Assembly: GCF_003996965.1 (NCBI RefSeq)
Contig: NZ_QWDM01000023.1
Location: forward strand, 1-48,090
Direction: 5' to 3'
DNA: 48,090 nucleotides
DNA from: Flavobacterium cupreum
Lineage (GTDB): Bacteria; Bacteroidota; Bacteroidia; Flavobacteriales; Flavobacteriaceae
This document shows positions 20,548 through 31,200 of this stretch, one piece after another. Below the pieces are notes generated by a model. The model did no database searches. It was not told where the DNA came from and saw nothing but the letters and a program-made list of their open reading frames with translations. Position 1 is the stretch's first letter. Each line of letters begins with the position of its first letter. A program made the translations under genes and the position numbers.

Positions 20548-23500
20548 TTATAGTTTCGAACCTGATTTTTTTGAATTCTTATCTGGTCGGGATGGATTTG
20601 CTAAACCAAAGCCACTTTGAATAACTCCAATAGTTGGTTTACATGCTTGGGCAGGACAAAAATCGATGTATCGGATTTCTGATTCTTTATAGCAGTCAGT
20701 TGTATTTAAGGATATCTTACTTAGCTTTTTTGTTTTTTGTGCTCTTTGAACGGTTGGTGGATTCTCCGGGTTTGGAACAGAACTTTGCTGGGCATTCTGA
20801 ACATAACACGAAATCAAATAATTATCTGAAGAAGTATACTGACTTAAGTCCATGTAAATTTCAGCTGCAATATTCGCAGAAAATTGCGTTAATGTACCAT
20901 CATAATCCGAATCGAAATTCCATAATCCTTTTTTCAGTAAGATCTGGACATCATAGTTCCTGTCTGGTGAGAATGAGAATCTAACACTAATTAATCTTCC
21001 CTGTTCATCTCGTGCAGTAGTATAATTATAGATCTTATCTTTTGTACCATTTGTGATATAAGGTTTTAATGCCTCAAATTCATCTGTGGCTCTGCTGGCA
21101 TTAATGTGCTCATCTGTTTCATTAGTAAGAGATCTTGCGATAAGATTCTTTAACACATTCAGATAAATGTTTTTTACAATTTCCGATTTTGGATTTTCAT
21201 TAGTACAGGAGTTCTGAATCAGGCAATTAACCGGTTTAGTAAAATTAAGAATACACCCTGCTGCATTTTCAATAGCAACATTCACTTTGTAAAATCCAGC
21301 TGTCGTTAGTGTTAATAAATGTTTTTCCTGATTTCCGGAATCTACCAATTCATCATTGGCATTGTAAATCTCCCATTTATATGTATAAGATCTTGTTATT
21401 TCGCGATCAGGGCGAAATCCTAACTCTTTTGTCTGATTGATTTGTAGGGTTGATACCTCGGCATTGTCCTCATTTTCGAAAGCAATAGAGCCGGATAGAT
21501 TCTCACCACTAAATGCGCAGGCATCCATAACTTCCAGCTCTCTGTCAAAATAATGAGGACAGCCATTACGGTCTTTGATTGTTAATTTCAGTTTTAAATT
21601 ATCCGATGTTGTTGGTGTAAAAACAAATACTTCTCCTGTAAAAGAGGTTATAGGCGTATCGTCCAGCTTGGTTAATTCCCAATTGAGTGTAAGATCACTT
21701 AAGTTCCACATGCTGTAAGGCCAAAATGTAAATTCATTTGGCTTGTTTATTAAAATATTAGGACTATAATATTCAGAATGAGTACGATTATATATAATAC
21801 CAGTTACAGAATTTCTACTGCAGTCATATGTTGGTGTAAATGTTTTTTCAAAATGGGTTATACAATCATTAGAATCCTTAACATCTAACAGTATTGTATA
21901 TTCTCCTTCTCCATATTGAAGGTAAAGTTGAAATGGATTGCCTCCCTGTGGATAATTATAAGTTCCACCATTTTCGGGGATCTTAACATTCCATGTATAA
22001 GTAAGATCGGTGGCTGTAGTTTCGAACGTAAAATTGACATATGTATATAAAAAAGGAGTTTCAGTGTCCATTTTTATTGTACCAACTATAGGCGTACATT
22101 CCACTGGTTCAGTAACTTTTACAGTTTTATACAATTTAGTTATACAGCTGTATTGATCTGTAATTACTAATTCAACTAAATAATCGCCAGGAGTGGTATA
22201 TGTCCATTCTGCCGTACTTGTTGTTGCGGTACCAATTTCAACAGAGTTTGTGTTATAAAAGATCCATTTATAAGCAATATTCGTTGCTGCTGTCTGTAAA
22301 GAGAAAACAGCACTGTTGTTGGTTTTTATTTTTTCTGTTGATGTTTTAATGGTTCCGACGATTTCAGCACAGATATGTTTTACTTGTACTGTGATATATT
22401 TTTCGATAGTAGTGAAGCAATTATTCTCGTCTGTTACAGTTAAACTAACTTTATAATCGTTGGCGTAAGGGTATACTAGCGTTGGATTACTTTGAGTTGT
22501 CGTTAAAAGTGGCGTATTATTTAAGCTATGGAATGTCCAGTTATAACGAAGATTACTTGCAGTGGTTTCAAAAGAGAATGTTGTATTTTCATTTGTGGAA
22601 ATAATTGGATTTGCTGTTTTTATATCTCCGGAAACAGTTACACAAGGCGGTTTTACAGTTACTACAGCAGTTGTGCGGAAAGTATTTGTACATCCGTTAA
22701 CGTCTGTAACTACAAGTTTAACGTTGTAATTTCCAGGTGCATCATAATACATGTCTGCTGTACCGCTGGTAAAAGTTGCTGTACTGCTATTTACGGTTCT
22801 ATATAATGTCCATTGATACGTTAGGTTTGTCGCTGTTGTATCAAAAAAGAAATTAGCAGTTGTTCCTACAAATATATTAGGTAATACTGTTTTTATTGTG
22901 CCGGTAGCAGCAACACATGAAGGAGCAGTTATAGTTATAGTTTTCGTGAAAGTTGTAGTGCAATTATTCGCATCAGTAGCAATTAAAATAACTTTATAAG
23001 TTCCGGCAACTGTATACGTTTGAGAAACAGTGGCCGTTGTTTGAGTTTCTTTAATACTATTATCAGCATTATAAAAAGTCCAGTTATAAGTTAAACCAGT
23101 TGCAACAGTTTCAAGAGAGAAATTGGTAACCGTATTTAAAGCAGGTTTTTCAGTGTTTAGTTTAATAACGCCTAACAATGGATCACACTCATTAGGACAA
23201 AAATCAATAAATTTTATCTCAGATCCATATTGACAATCATTTGGTTTTAACAAACTTTTACCTGTAGATTGTTGTGTATAGCATGAAACTAAATATTGAT
23301 TTGAAGAGCTGTATTGGTTAAGGTTAATGTAAATCTTAGATTCAATTAATGACAAAAGATCTTCCATTGGCATATCTTCCTCGTAGCGCAAACTGTGAGG
23401 GATTGAGATATGTATGTCAGAGGCTCTATCAGATGCAAAAGAAAAATCTACACCAGTAAATTCACCATTAAGATTTCGGGTTGATGTAAAATTGTATATT

Positions 23501-26500
23501 TTATCTTTTAAGCCAGATGTTATATAAGGTTTTAAAGCATTAAATTCTGCTGTAACGGTACTTGAATTTATTTGAGCGTCATTTTCACCTAACATAGCTC
23601 GCGCTATTAGGTTTTTTATTAGATTAACGACTAAACCTTTTACAACTGAAGATTGCGGATTAGTTTGCGCACAGCTGTTTGGTATCAGACAAACTATAGA
23701 TCTTGAAAATTGATGAACACAGCCACTTGTGTTTTCTTTAAGATCTAATACTATTCTGTAGAATCCTCCACTAGTAGGCATAATCGGAAAATTCAGGCTG
23801 GTGCCGGAATCTACTAATTGATCATTTTCGTTTAATAAGCTCCATTTATATTCAAAATCAAATGCAGAACCATAACTCTGAATTGGGAAAGTTACGTTTG
23901 TACTTTGATTTGCAATAATTTTTGCAGCTCTATATAAATCGTTATCACTTCCCACCTGAACAAATGAACGCCCAAATTGTGTTACGTTGTCACAAAGAGA
24001 AGATCCTGTTTTAAGGTTTACTAATTTTTGGAATGTAAATTTACAACCATTAGAATCTATTACCTCTAATGTAACATTATTAGTGCCAGGAGCGATGTAT
24101 GTATAGTCTACAGTTTTAGTGGTTATAATAGTAGATTCACCATTTTGAGTAAACGTCCACTTATAACTTAAATCAGTTGCAGCAGTTTCAAGAGAGAAAT
24201 TAGTGTTTGTACCCACAAAAACTTCTGGTGTAGATGTTTTTATTGTTCCTACAGGTGCATTACAATTTGTATTTACAGTTGCGATTACGGTTTTGTTAAA
24301 AGTAGTAACACATCCATTCGAATCGGTCACTTCTAACTTGATATCATAACTTCCTTGTTGTGTATATATATTATCTACACTATTTGTTGTATAAACAGTA
24401 ATTCCTTCATTTCCTAAATTATAAAATGTCCATTTATAAGTTAAATCTGTTGCCGCAGTTTCCAAAGAGAAATTAGTATTTCTATTGGTAAAAATTTCCT
24501 GAGTTGATTGTTTGAGTGCTCCCGTAACTACATTACATGCTGGCGGACAAAAATTTATGTTTTTAATTTCAGAAGAATATCGACAATCTTTTGGATCCAA
24601 AACTGATTTTGCCATACTTCTGTTATTCTGGTCGTAAACCCAGCATGAAGCTAATATTTCATTAGAAGAAACATATTGGCTAACATCTACATAAACTGCT
24701 TTATCAATTAAATAATTTAAATAATCAGGAGTAACGCCGTTTGTATACACACCATCTCTGATCGAAATATAAAAATCGGATTCTCTATCTGGCGAGAATG
24801 AAAAATTCATACTAATTATAGCATTATATCTATCTCTGGTCGTTTTATAATTATATATTTTGTCTTTAGGAGAATTTGTAATAAAGGGTTTTAAAGCAAT
24901 AAATTCGTCTATTAAACTACTATTGTTTATTTGAATATCAGTTTCACCACTTGCTGTACGTTGAAGAAGTTTTTTTGCCAAAGCTCTGGCTAATTCATGT
25001 ACCTGAGATGATCTTTCATTTGTTTGTGTACAACTATTGGTCATTTGATTACCAAATGCTCTTGTAACTTCAGTGCTGCATCCATTAAAAGCGTCAGTGA
25101 CTTTTAAAACGACTTTGTAGAATCCAGGAGATGTTAGTACAATAGGGAATAGTGTATCAGTTCCCGTACTTACTATCTGTGCATTAGGATTAAGTAAACT
25201 CCATTCAAAACTTAAAGGCCTACCTGTATCTGAATAATATGTTCGATTTAAACCTAAATCAATTGGTTTATTAAGTTCAACAAAAATAGCCTCTTCCGAA
25301 GTGTCATAATCGCCATTTATAGTAATTTTACCGCCACGTTCTGAATTACTCATTTCACACTCATCAACACATGGTAAAATAGCGTCAAAATTGTTAACAC
25401 ACCCTGTAACGGTGTCTGTCAGTTGTACTAGTACTTTATAATCTCCGATTGTTGTAGGTGTAACATTAAAATTTTCCCCGTTTCCTGTTTTGATAATATC
25501 GCCATTTGGACTTAAAAAGCTCCAAGAGTACTCCTTATTATCTGTATCGGAAGTAAATGAATTATAATAAAGGGTTAAATTGGTATTTGGAACAACAGGC
25601 TGCAAACCTTCATTTGAGAAGGGATAATCACGATCTTTAATCATTCCATATGTGTAGCAATTATATATAGCATTAAAATTCCTGCTAAAAGTTGCAGTAC
25701 AGCCAGACATGTCTGTTATCTTTAACATGATTTTGTACGTTCCTGCAGTTGTAAAATTTAATCCAGATATATAATTATCGTTACCAATAAAAGTATTATT
25801 GATAGTATTGTCGGGATTGTAAATGGTCCAGTTATAATGAAGGTCTTGATCTGTATTGGTATTAAAATAAAATTCATTATTAGTATTAATGTAAACAGTA
25901 TCATTTTCTCCGGAAAAAATAGTTCCGGTTTCCTGAGATGGACAAGCTTGTGGTTGAGTAACAGTTACCGTTTTGTCTATGTTGGTTTTACATCTATTTT
26001 GGTCAATCACAGTTAAACGAACTCTGTAATTTCCAGGTGCATTAAATGATTTTATTCTATAGTTGCCGTAGATCGTTTCATCGATGTTATTATTTAAATC
26101 ATAAAATGTCCATTCATACGATGAGAAGTTGGAAGGTGAATCTAAATAAAATAAGGAATTAGCATTTACCAATAAATTATTCGCCCCAGTTTTTATCGTT
26201 CCTGTTACTATTGGACAAACTTGTGGAGCTATCGTAATTGTTCTATCAAAAGAAGTAGTACATCGATTCTCATCAGTTACTACTAGATTAATCTTATAAG
26301 TTCCTGGTAATGGATAATACAGACTAGGTGAACTATCTATTGTATTTAATAAGATAGTAGTATTATCTAAATCATAGAATGTCCAGTTATAAGTTAAATT
26401 TGTCCCACTATTTTCAAAAGAAATATTAATATCCTGATTTGCTGAAATAGTCCCCGCAGGAGTTTTTATTGTTCCAACAAGAGGTTCACAGATAACATTA

Positions 26501-28248
26501 ACATTTAAGTGTATTGTATTCTTTGTCAAGTACAAATTTGATTCCCAGTACGGCTTATATGTGATATAAGGATTTGTAGATATACAATAATAATCACCAC
26601 TATCTTTAAACTTAATATTTTCAACGGTAAGAGTCCTTGATGTTGCTCCAGGGACTGCTATTGTGGTATTACCATGAAAATGATACCATTGATATGTGTC
26701 ATTAGGTGTAAATCTACCATCTTCATACATCGTAAAAGTTACCGATTCACCAGAATTTTTGACAATAGTTTTTTCTTCATCAACAAAAACCTGATGGGGG
26801 TAAGAATAGTTTGAATAACCCATCTTACTTCTATAAATCGAATGCTCCTCAATTGTGAAATCTACAAAACGGAATGCATTACGATAAAGTCGGAAAGTGC
26901 TTAAAGGTAACGCAGTTAGATTAGGTATTTTACCGCTTAATCTATTATCATTTAATACAAGTGTAGATAATTTTGGTAAATTTTTGAAGGTATCTGGGAT
27001 ACTGCCTGTTAATTTATTTTCACCTGCCTCGAATTGTCTTAGTTGTGTTGCTTCTCCAATTTCCGGAGGTATTGAGCCCGTAAAATTGTTTAGGGATAGT
27101 CGTATAGTGAATAAATTTTTTAGCAGGCCAAATTCAGCTGGTATGGAGCCACTAAGTTGATTATCATAGGCCCAAAAAGTGCCAAGATTAGCTAAAGTCT
27201 TTATTTCCGATGGGATAGGACCTGTTAGGTTATTATAATCAAAATATAGGGTTCTGGCAGTAATTAATTGGCCTATTTCCGTAGGAATGCTTCCGGTTAA
27301 TTCGTTACTAGGGAAGGCCAACCAATCAATTTTAGCCAAGTTACCTATTTGAGGCGGAATTGATCCGTTTAGTTTATTTCCGGTTAGCGTAAGGGATTCA
27401 ACTTTAATTAAGTTTCCTATTTCAGGTGGAATATTTCCACTTAATTGATTATATCCTAAATTAATCCTTATAAGATTAGGCATTAAAATCTCTGTTGGAA
27501 TTGATCCAGTAAATGCATTAAAGTCAAGACTTAAATATACCATTTTTGATAATTGACCTAGTTCGATAGGAATGCTTCCTGATAAATTATTATTTCCTAA
27601 GTCTAGTACTAAAAGATCTTGTAGTTGACCAATTGCAGCAGGTATATTGGTGCCAGATAATAGATTAGATTTAATTGTTAAAGAGTAAAGTTTGCTAAGC
27701 TGTCCAATTTGAGAAGGCAAAGTACCATTTAGATTGTTGCTTTCAAGATATAAGCCGGTAACCCTTCCGCTTGGTTCAGTAGTAATTCCATACCATCCTG
27801 TATTTGTATCAGGATTCCAGGATGTTATTACTGCATTTGGATCATTTATAGCCCAAACACCTTTGCCTTGCTGTGTATTAGCCCAGCCGGCTCCATTAGT
27901 ACTATTATACAAAGCAATTAAGGCAGCTCTATCCTGAGCTAATTCAGCAGGAGTTGCTAGCTCTTCACTTTTCATGCTAGATTTAGCCGTTTTTTTAATT
28001 TCTTTCTTATAAGTATCTAAGCTTTTGATATTTTGCAAATATTGTGCAGTATGCATTTCTCGCATTCTCGCAACCTCACTATTCATATCAGCATCCTTAA
28101 CTCCGTGTTCTTTCAATGAAGTAGCAACCCTTGTAGCGTTAAACCCAATTTCCTGATCACTATACTGCTGAGCAAACCCCGCTATCGTAATAAAAAAACT
28201 AATTATAGTAAAAACTAATGTGTATTTTAATTTCATCTGGCTCTTCAT
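20548..28248 (-). CDS. Giant LRR/Ig/multi-PKD secreted protein
   Basis: This protein has 2566 residues. The signal peptide (MKLKYTLVFTIISFFITIAGFAQQ) is followed by the leader domain (IGFNATRVATSLKEHGVKD, MREMHTAQYLQ). Residues about 100-480 hold about a dozen near-canonical LRRs (NQLSGNIPPEIGNL type), then an Ig-like domain at about 490-600 (DSGDYYCISTNP). About sixteen PKD-like domains follow (GTIKTSTE..TNFSLETAATDLTYKWTF, YKVILIATDANNC), interrupted by three long IDFCP modules at about 1068-1238, 1519-1686 and 2344-2534. The basic tail ends KKSGSKL. The start codon shares one base with the stop of the preceding RHS-type gene (TAATG), so translational coupling is likely. A rod-like surface or secreted protein is expected; the ligand is unknown. 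Confidence 0.85.
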   Translation of the reverse strand: MKSQMKLKYTLVFTIISFFITIAGFAQQYSDQEIGFNATRVATSLKEHGVKDADMNSEVARMREMHTAQYLQNIKSLDTYKKEIKKTAKSSMKSEELATPAELAQDRAALIALYNSTNGAGWANTQQGKGVWAINDPNAVITSWNPDTNTGWYGITTEPSGRVTGLYLESNNLNGTLPSQIGQLSKLYSLTIKSNLLSGTNIPAAIGQLQDLLVLDLGNNNLSGSIPIELGQLSKMVYLSLDFNAFTGSIPTEILMPNLIRINLGYNQLSGNIPPEIGNLIKVESLTLTGNKLNGSIPPQIGNLAKIDWLAFPSNELTGSIPTEIGQLITARTLYFDYNNLTGPIPSEIKTLANLGTFWAYDNQLSGSIPAEFGLLKNLFTIRLSLNNFTGSIPPEIGEATQLRQFEAGENKLTGSIPDTFKNLPKLSTLVLNDNRLSGKIPNLTALPLSTFRLYRNAFRFVDFTIEEHSIYRSKMGYSNYSYPHQVFVDEEKTIVKNSGESVTFTMYEDGRFTPNDTYQWYHFHGNTTIAVPGATSRTLTVENIKFKDSGDYYCISTNPYITYKPYWESNLYLTKNTIHLNVNVICEPLVGTIKTPAGTISANQDINISFENSGTNLTYNWTFYDLDNTTILLNTIDSSPSLYYPLPGTYKINLVVTDENRCTTSFDRTITIAPQVCPIVTGTIKTGANNLLVNANSLFYLDSPSNFSSYEWTFYDLNNNIDETIYGNYRIKSFNAPGNYRVRLTVIDQNRCKTNIDKTVTVTQPQACPSQETGTIFSGENDTVYINTNNEFYFNTNTDQDLHYNWTIYNPDNTINNTFIGNDNYISGLNFTTAGTYKIMLKITDMSGCTATFSRNFNAIYNCYTYGMIKDRDYPFSNEGLQPVVPNTNLTLYYNSFTSDTDNKEYSWSFLSPNGDIIKTGNGENFNVTPTTIGDYKVLVQLTDTVTGCVNNFDAILPCVDECEMSNSERGGKITINGDYDTSEEAIFVELNKPIDLGLNRTYYSDTGRPLSFEWSLLNPNAQIVSTGTDTLFPIVLTSPGFYKVVLKVTDAFNGCSTEVTRAFGNQMTNSCTQTNERSSQVHELARALAKKLLQRTASGETDIQINNSSLIDEFIALKPFITNSPKDKIYNYKTTRDRYNAIISMNFSFSPDRESDFYISIRDGVYTNGVTPDYLNYLIDKAVYVDVSQYVSSNEILASCWVYDQNNRSMAKSVLDPKDCRYSSEIKNINFCPPACNVVTGALKQSTQEIFTNRNTNFSLETAATDLTYKWTFYNLGNEGITVYTTNSVDNIYTQQGSYDIKLEVTDSNGCVTTFNKTVIATVNTNCNAPVGTIKTSTPEVFVGTNTNFSLETAATDLSYKWTFTQNGESTIITTKTVDYTYIAPGTNNVTLEVIDSNGCKFTFQKLVNLKTGSSLCDNVTQFGRSFVQVGSDNDLYRAAKIIANQSTNVTFPIQSYGSAFDFEYKWSLLNENDQLVDSGTSLNFPIMPTSGGFYRIVLDLKENTSGCVHQFSRSIVCLIPNSCAQTNPQSSVVKGLVVNLIKNLIARAMLGENDAQINSSTVTAEFNALKPYITSGLKDKIYNFTSTRNLNGEFTGVDFSFASDRASDIHISIPHSLRYEEDMPMEDLLSLIESKIYINLNQYSSSNQYLVSCYTQQSTGKSLLKPNDCQYGSEIKFIDFCPNECDPLLGVIKLNTEKPALNTVTNFSLETVATGLTYNWTFYNADNSIKETQTTATVSQTYTVAGTYKVILIATDANNCTTTFTKTITITAPSCVAATGTIKTVLPNIFVGTTANFFFDTTATNLTYQWTLYRTVNSSTATFTSGTADMYYDAPGNYNVKLVVTDVNGCTNTFRTTAVVTVKPPCVTVSGDIKTANPIISTNENTTFSFETTASNLRYNWTFHSLNNTPLLTTTQSNPTLVYPYANDYKVSLTVTDENNCFTTIEKYITVQVKHICAEIVGTIKTSTEKIKTNNSAVFSLQTAATNIAYKWIFYNTNSVEIGTATTSTAEWTYTTPGDYLVELVITDQYSCITKLYKTVKVTEPVECTPIVGTIKMDTETPFLYTYVNFTFETTATDLTYTWNVKIPENGGTYNYPQGGNPFQLYLQYGEGEYTILLDVKDSNDCITHFEKTFTPTYDCSRNSVTGIIYNRTHSEYYSPNILINKPNEFTFWPYSMWNLSDLTLNWELTKLDDTPITSFTGEVFVFTPTTSDNLKLKLTIKDRNGCPHYFDRELEVMDACAFSGENLSGSIAFENEDNAEVSTLQINQTKELGFRPDREITRSYTYKWEIYNANDELVDSGNQEKHLLTLTTAGFYKVNVAIENAAGCILNFTKPVNCLIQNSCTNENPKSEIVKNIYLNVLKNLIARSLTNETDEHINASRATDEFEALKPYITNGTKDKIYNYTTARDEQGRLISVRFSFSPDRNYDVQILLKKGLWNFDSDYDGTLTQFSANIAAEIYMDLSQYTSSDNYLISCYVQNAQQSSVPNPENPPTVQRAQKTKKLSKISLNTTDCYKESEIRYIDFCPAQACKPTIGVIQSGFGLANPSRPDKNSKKSGSKL

Positions 28249-31200
28249 TATTTTTTAGCGGTTACAGCAGGTGCAGGTGTACTACATGAAACAACCTGTT
28301 TTTTTATAATTGCTTTTTTACTCGGTGCTATTTTTAAACTTTTTCTTCCGGTGTGGGATTGTTTGTCGGAAACAGAAACATCATTTACTTTCAGTTGTGC
28401 CTGGAAGTCAAAGTGCGAAGCATTTCCGCAGTTTGATAAATCATAATCCTCAAAACCATCAGAAGCAAGTTCGGTGTACTTGGTGTTTGAAGCTACAGCA
28501 ACCGGGAAACGATTGTTGTATCCGTACAAAGCAGAAGAATAACGTTTTAAGGCATCTTTATTTTCTACTTCCTGTCCGGCAGGGCTGTACTGTGTTACTT
28601 CCGATGCAAAAGTCCATCGGTCATAGTTGGCAGCCGTTTTTCCCCAGGTATTTTTAGTTGTATCAAATACATAGAACGGGAAGAAATCATTGAAGAATCC
28701 TGTTTTACGCGGAGTCGGATCGATGGTGTAATTTCTACCGGTTAGGTACGCATACGATTTATTGGCTCTCCAGTTTCCTAGAATATTGTACAGGTAAGGG
28801 TTGAATGATCTTTTTAAGATATCATCTTCCTCAGCCGTATTGTTTTCTTTCTCGTATTCAAAGGTCATTTCACCATTAGTGGCAAAGGTCATTTTTGGTA
28901 AATCACATTCACACTGAGAAGGCCATTTGTCATTGTATTGTACCGCAGACGCATTGACGATTCTGTTAACGGCAGTAGTAGACATATACGGATTTTCACC
29001 AATGTTTCCTTTTACTTTTACGATGGTATTATTCGCATCATAATCGTATAGTGGATTTGTCATAGATGTCACACTTGCCATAGAAGCCATTTGCATGTTT
29101 CTGTATCCGGAACGGATTACTTTCATCTTAGCCGTATTGATTACTTCCGGTTTGATCAGCAATCCTTTATCATCAATCAGTTTGAAGTTACTGTCGGTCA
29201 CATGTACCGCCCAGGCTTTCATTAATGTTTTCGTCTTTTTATCCGGTGCTAAACCCGTTAACCATAATTCGTCACCATCAATCAGATAATCAGATTCAAG
29301 ATGCGTTCCATTCAATTGGTATTTACCGCCTGTTGCCGTGATATCCCATTCCAAACCAATATTTTTAGAGGCCTGACTCATTCCGGCATATGCCCAGTAA
29401 GCAGGAAAATTCAAACTGAAATATTTATCATTGTATTCATTGACCGTTTCAGTCAGTAATAAATCCCCGGTTTCTGCATCCCACGCAAGGTTCTTTGTCG
29501 ATACTTTTGAACCAAGGTCATAGGCTATTTTTTCTGAAAGAAGTGCTGTAGTATGGATTACTTTAGTAGTCACTGCAGTTCTTATTAAACTTTCATGTCT
29601 GGAATAACTTGGCAAAGGAACCGGCACAATAACTAAAACTAAAAACAAAGGAAGACCGGCAGTATTGAAATGAATACCTGCAGTTTCTGTATTAGATTTG
29701 CTTTCTCTGAAGTCATTGATGACGTCATAATCGACGCCAACTAATTTATCACTAATCACTCCTTTTGAATCAATAGTCTGAACCGTATTGTCAAGCTTTC
29801 CTAAACTGTTACGGCGATTTTTGCTGGTCGGTAAGGTTTTGTATTTGTAATCAACGCCCGAAATAAAATCAGTCTGACCTTCTGCGTAGACACGCTGGTT
29901 TTTCATCTTACCATCCATATCATTGGTGTGAACAGCAAATCCCTGAGACAAAGTAATATGATCTTTCACACTCAGGTTAAGAATGCTCGCCAGGGCCGAT
30001 GATTTATCATAATTAGACGATAAGGTCGTACGATCCGTAATGGTCGGATAATCTTTAGAGGTGTAAAACTCTGTTACCACAGATCCGGTAGCGTGTTTTT
30101 TTACGATACTGGTAATCTCATTAGACGCATTTTGTTTATCTCTTGGAAGATTGGTAACGGTTACCCTGCTGTAGGTTATTTTAGGAGAAGGGAAGAAAGA
30201 TTCCCCGAAAGGCTCTTCCACATAATTGCTGCTGTCAGGTCCCAGTAATAATTCTCTTTTCTTTTCGTCGTAAAAGGGCTTCACAAATGGGTTCTCTTTA
30301 CAACCCAACGGTTCGTAAGTTGCCACTCCTGAAGATTTTCCGTTTTCAGCATCATAAGAATAGATCTGACCATACGATTGCTGGTAAATCTCTTTGGTTG
30401 GATTATTAGTCATGACATTCCACTGGTCATTGATCCTGATGTCATGTACCCTGCTGCCGCCACCAATTTTTCTCGATTCCGGCTGAAATAAACGGATCCA
30501 TGATTTGTCGGTTACAAATTTCGATGCAATACCGTTTTGTTCCAGTTTTGCATTTGGACTTTTAAAAATGTCAAGAAGGGTTGGGATCCAGCCGATAAGT
30601 TCCATTACGATACCTTTCAGGTCGGTGGTGTCTTCTTCATTAGTCATGCTGTACACCAATCGGTTTAAATTTTGTCTTCCAAAATTCCACCCTGCTTTTG
30701 TAATTGGGTTTACTTCCGATTTTGCATTAAAACCGTCTCCTTTTCCAACATAATCCACAGGAATGGCTACGTATTGTTTTCCGTTTACTTCCAGAAAACC
30801 ATAATCGGTATCGGCTGATTTTTTAGAAATATTGACATATCCCGTTACATAATCGTACTTATCACTCCCGTCAATTCCTGGTATTGGAGTGGGATTGGCC
30901 ATGTTTAACAGGAACCTGAAATAAAGGGGATTAGAAGCCTCTCCGAGATTTCGTATATATTTATCGTAAAAAATCTTTGCAATTTTCGGATCATTGATAG
31001 CCAGTTTATCATCTATTTTATGATCTAACTCCACATAAATATATTCGCCAAGATTTCTCTTTTCGATTATGTTAGAAATGTTCGATGCAGTCAGTCCTGT
31101 TTTAGGACCGCTTCCTACCACTTTAAACATTTGCATGACGTCTTTGTTTTGTACCGAGCTGTAATCATCTGACTCGTATTTTAATTCCATTTCACCACCG

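Noticed and set aside
26900..27700. Regular repeat pattern at DNA level, possible CRISPR-like array
   Set aside because: The periodicity of about 72 bases reflects the 24-residue leucine-rich repeat in the coding frame; the units vary and have no spacers.
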